From Planctomycetota bacterium (GTDB taxonomy: Bacteria; Planctomycetota; Phycisphaerae; UBA1845): a DNA stretch of 5,102 bases. The stretch spans positions 1 to 5,102 of the forward strand of contig JADFHG010000302.1 of NCBI GenBank assembly GCA_022567365.1, read 5' to 3'. The position numbers were made by a program, and so were the translations under genes. Shown here piece by piece: positions 4,044 to 5,102 of the stretch. The notes under the pieces were generated by a model, which was given only the letters and a program-made list of their open reading frames with translations, searched no databases and was not told the origin of the DNA. Within the stretch, counting starts at the first letter, position 1. Every line of letters starts with the position of its first letter.

Positions 4044-5102
4044 ATGAACACGAATCGTACTCTCGGTATCAAAGACGCCCACGATTCAGCAGCTGTAGAG
4101 AAGCTGCTCCTTCTTGAACAGAAACGAGTAGACTACGACACTCGCGAGTTCACGGTCGAGTTGCTTGTTCACAAACTTGAATCCGAGGAGCTGGTCGTAC
4201 CGACCTACCAGCGCGTATTCCAATGGGACAAGCGCCGGCAGTCCCGGCTCATTGAGTCCTTCATGATCGGCTTGCCTGTGCCGTTCCTCTTTGCGGCGGA
4301 CCTTCCCGAGTCCGGACAATTGGAAATAATAGATGGCGTACAACGACTGTATACTCTTAAGAGCTTCTTCTCGCAGGAGCTTGTGTTGCAGGACCTGGAG
4401 AAGCTCGCCTTTGTGAACGGCTTTCGCTACCGTGACCTGCCCATATCTCAGCAACGTCGCTTCAAGAATCGCACGTTGCGCATGATCGTGATCTCCGAAA
4501 ATGCAGACCAAGACGTTCGGTTCGACATCTTCGAGCGCATCAACAGCGGTAGTCTCATTCTCGCACCCGCCGAGATGCGTGGAGGAGCCTTTCCGGGCAA
4601 ATTCTACACTCTTATGAGTGAGTGTGCCCAAGAACCGGAGTTTCGCGAAGTATGTCCTGTCGGCAAGAAGCGTGAGGACAGGAAAGAATACGAAGAACTC
4701 GTATTGAGGTTTTTTGCGTATTCTGCGCGACTTGCGGATTTCGATCACGATGTGACCCCCTTCCTGAACGACTATTTGCGGGACATGAATGCGAGTTGTG
4801 CCAAACAAGATGGCAACAGTGCTCTCCGCACTCGGAAGAGACACTTCGATCGAATGGTAGCCTGTGTCCGGCGGTGTTTTCCCCATGGATTCAGGAAGAG
4901 CGAGGCCGGCCGCAGCACTCCTCGAGTACGATTTGAAGCCATTGCGGTCGGAGTCCATCTGGCCCTTGAACAGAATCCTAGGCTGCGCCCTTCGAGTTTG
5001 GATTGGTTGGATTCGGAAGAGTTCAAGCGACTCACGACGACTCATGCCAGTAACTCTGGTCCACGTCTCCGCGCGCGCGTCGAATACGTGAGAGACAGCC
5101 TC
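4044..5102 (+). CDS. DUF262 (ParB/GmrS N-terminal-like) domain protein, partial at window end
   Basis: The frame is open for 353 codons and has no stop before the window ends. Residues about 36-180 match the DUF262 pattern. They include VPTYQRVFQWDKRRQSRLIE (52-71, the family's PxYQRxxxW element), GLPVPFLF (76-83), IIDGVQRLYTL (95-105) and FERINSG with LAPAEMR (163-179). DUF262 belongs to the ParB/sulfiredoxin-like fold. It forms the NTP-using half of anti-phage proteins such as GmrSD, BrxU and SspE, where the motif is normally DGQQR; here it reads DGVQR. Those proteins carry a C-terminal DUF1524 HNH nuclease. Residues 181-353 show no HNH motif, so a nuclease may lie beyond the window or be a separate gene. 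ATG at 4044 follows the methylase stop by 8 bases, with GAG seven bases upstream. An in-frame ATG at 4032 would overlap that stop as ATGA and add four residues. Visibly lower GC than rnc suggests transfer. Family assignment is firm; function in this pairing is inferred. Confidence 0.88.
   Translation, partial: MNTNRTLGIKDAHDSAAVEKLLLLEQKRVDYDTREFTVELLVHKLESEELVVPTYQRVFQWDKRRQSRLIESFMIGLPVPFLFAADLPESGQLEIIDGVQRLYTLKSFFSQELVLQDLEKLAFVNGFRYRDLPISQQRRFKNRTLRMIVISENADQDVRFDIFERINSGSLILAPAEMRGGAFPGKFYTLMSECAQEPEFREVCPVGKKREDRKEYEELVLRFFAYSARLADFDHDVTPFLNDYLRDMNASCAKQDGNSALRTRKRHFDRMVACVRRCFPHGFRKSEAGRSTPRVRFEAIAVGVHLALEQNPRLRPSSLDWLDSEEFKRLTTTHASNSGPRLRARVEYVRDSL

Noticed and set aside
4086..5045. 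Minus-strand open frame of 319 codons opposite the DUF262 gene
   Set aside because: The plus strand in this stretch encodes clear DUF262 motifs in an unbroken frame; the antisense product matches nothing I know.

Overview
GC-rich bacterial chromosomal DNA. It holds two ribosomal-protein genes on the minus strand, the RNase III gene on the plus strand, and then a lower-GC pair of plus-strand genes that looks like an acquired DNA-modification/defence module. The S1 N-terminus (MVDHNLISEID), a short L34 beginning MHYPRRNSRIKRARKQGF and the overall composition remind me of Planctomycetota or a related PVC lineage. That is a recollection-based guess of modest confidence, because no rRNA or strong phylogenetic marker is complete here.

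Layout. Positions 1-1025 (minus) encode the first 341 residues of ribosomal protein S1 (rpsA), cut by the window start. Positions 1026-1475 have no convincing gene but contain a candidate rpsA promoter, a perfect 8-bp hairpin in the presumed rpsA leader, and a possible three-way-junction fold. Positions 1476-1613 (minus) are rpmH (L34, 45 aa). Positions 1614-2095 separate the divergent rpmH and rnc genes, with a candidate promoter facing each way. The rnc side of this gap carries a dense series of four perfect hairpins. Positions 2096-2791 (plus) are rnc (RNase III, 231 aa), in which one of the usual active-site carboxylates appears to be alanine.

From 2887 to the window end there are two co-directional, nearly abutting genes: a complete C5-cytosine DNA methyltransferase (382 aa) and a DUF262 (ParB/GmrS-type N-terminal domain) protein that is still open at the window edge after 353 codons. 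The likely reading is a restriction-modification-like or other anti-phage operon inserted downstream of rnc. The methylase would mark self DNA, and the DUF262 protein, probably with further genes beyond the window, would act as sensor or effector. By hand count, G+C is 39/60 in 2101-2160 (rnc) and 26/60 in 4321-4380 (DUF262 gene), which fits horizontal acquisition of at least the second gene.

How the genes work together: rpsA, rpmH and rnc are core translation and RNA-processing genes, each apparently with its own promoter. The methylase/DUF262 pair is accessory. The most interesting items are the methylase-DUF262 module, with its variant DGVQR motif, the Ala substitution in RNase III, and the hairpin-rich rnc leader that could serve autoregulation.
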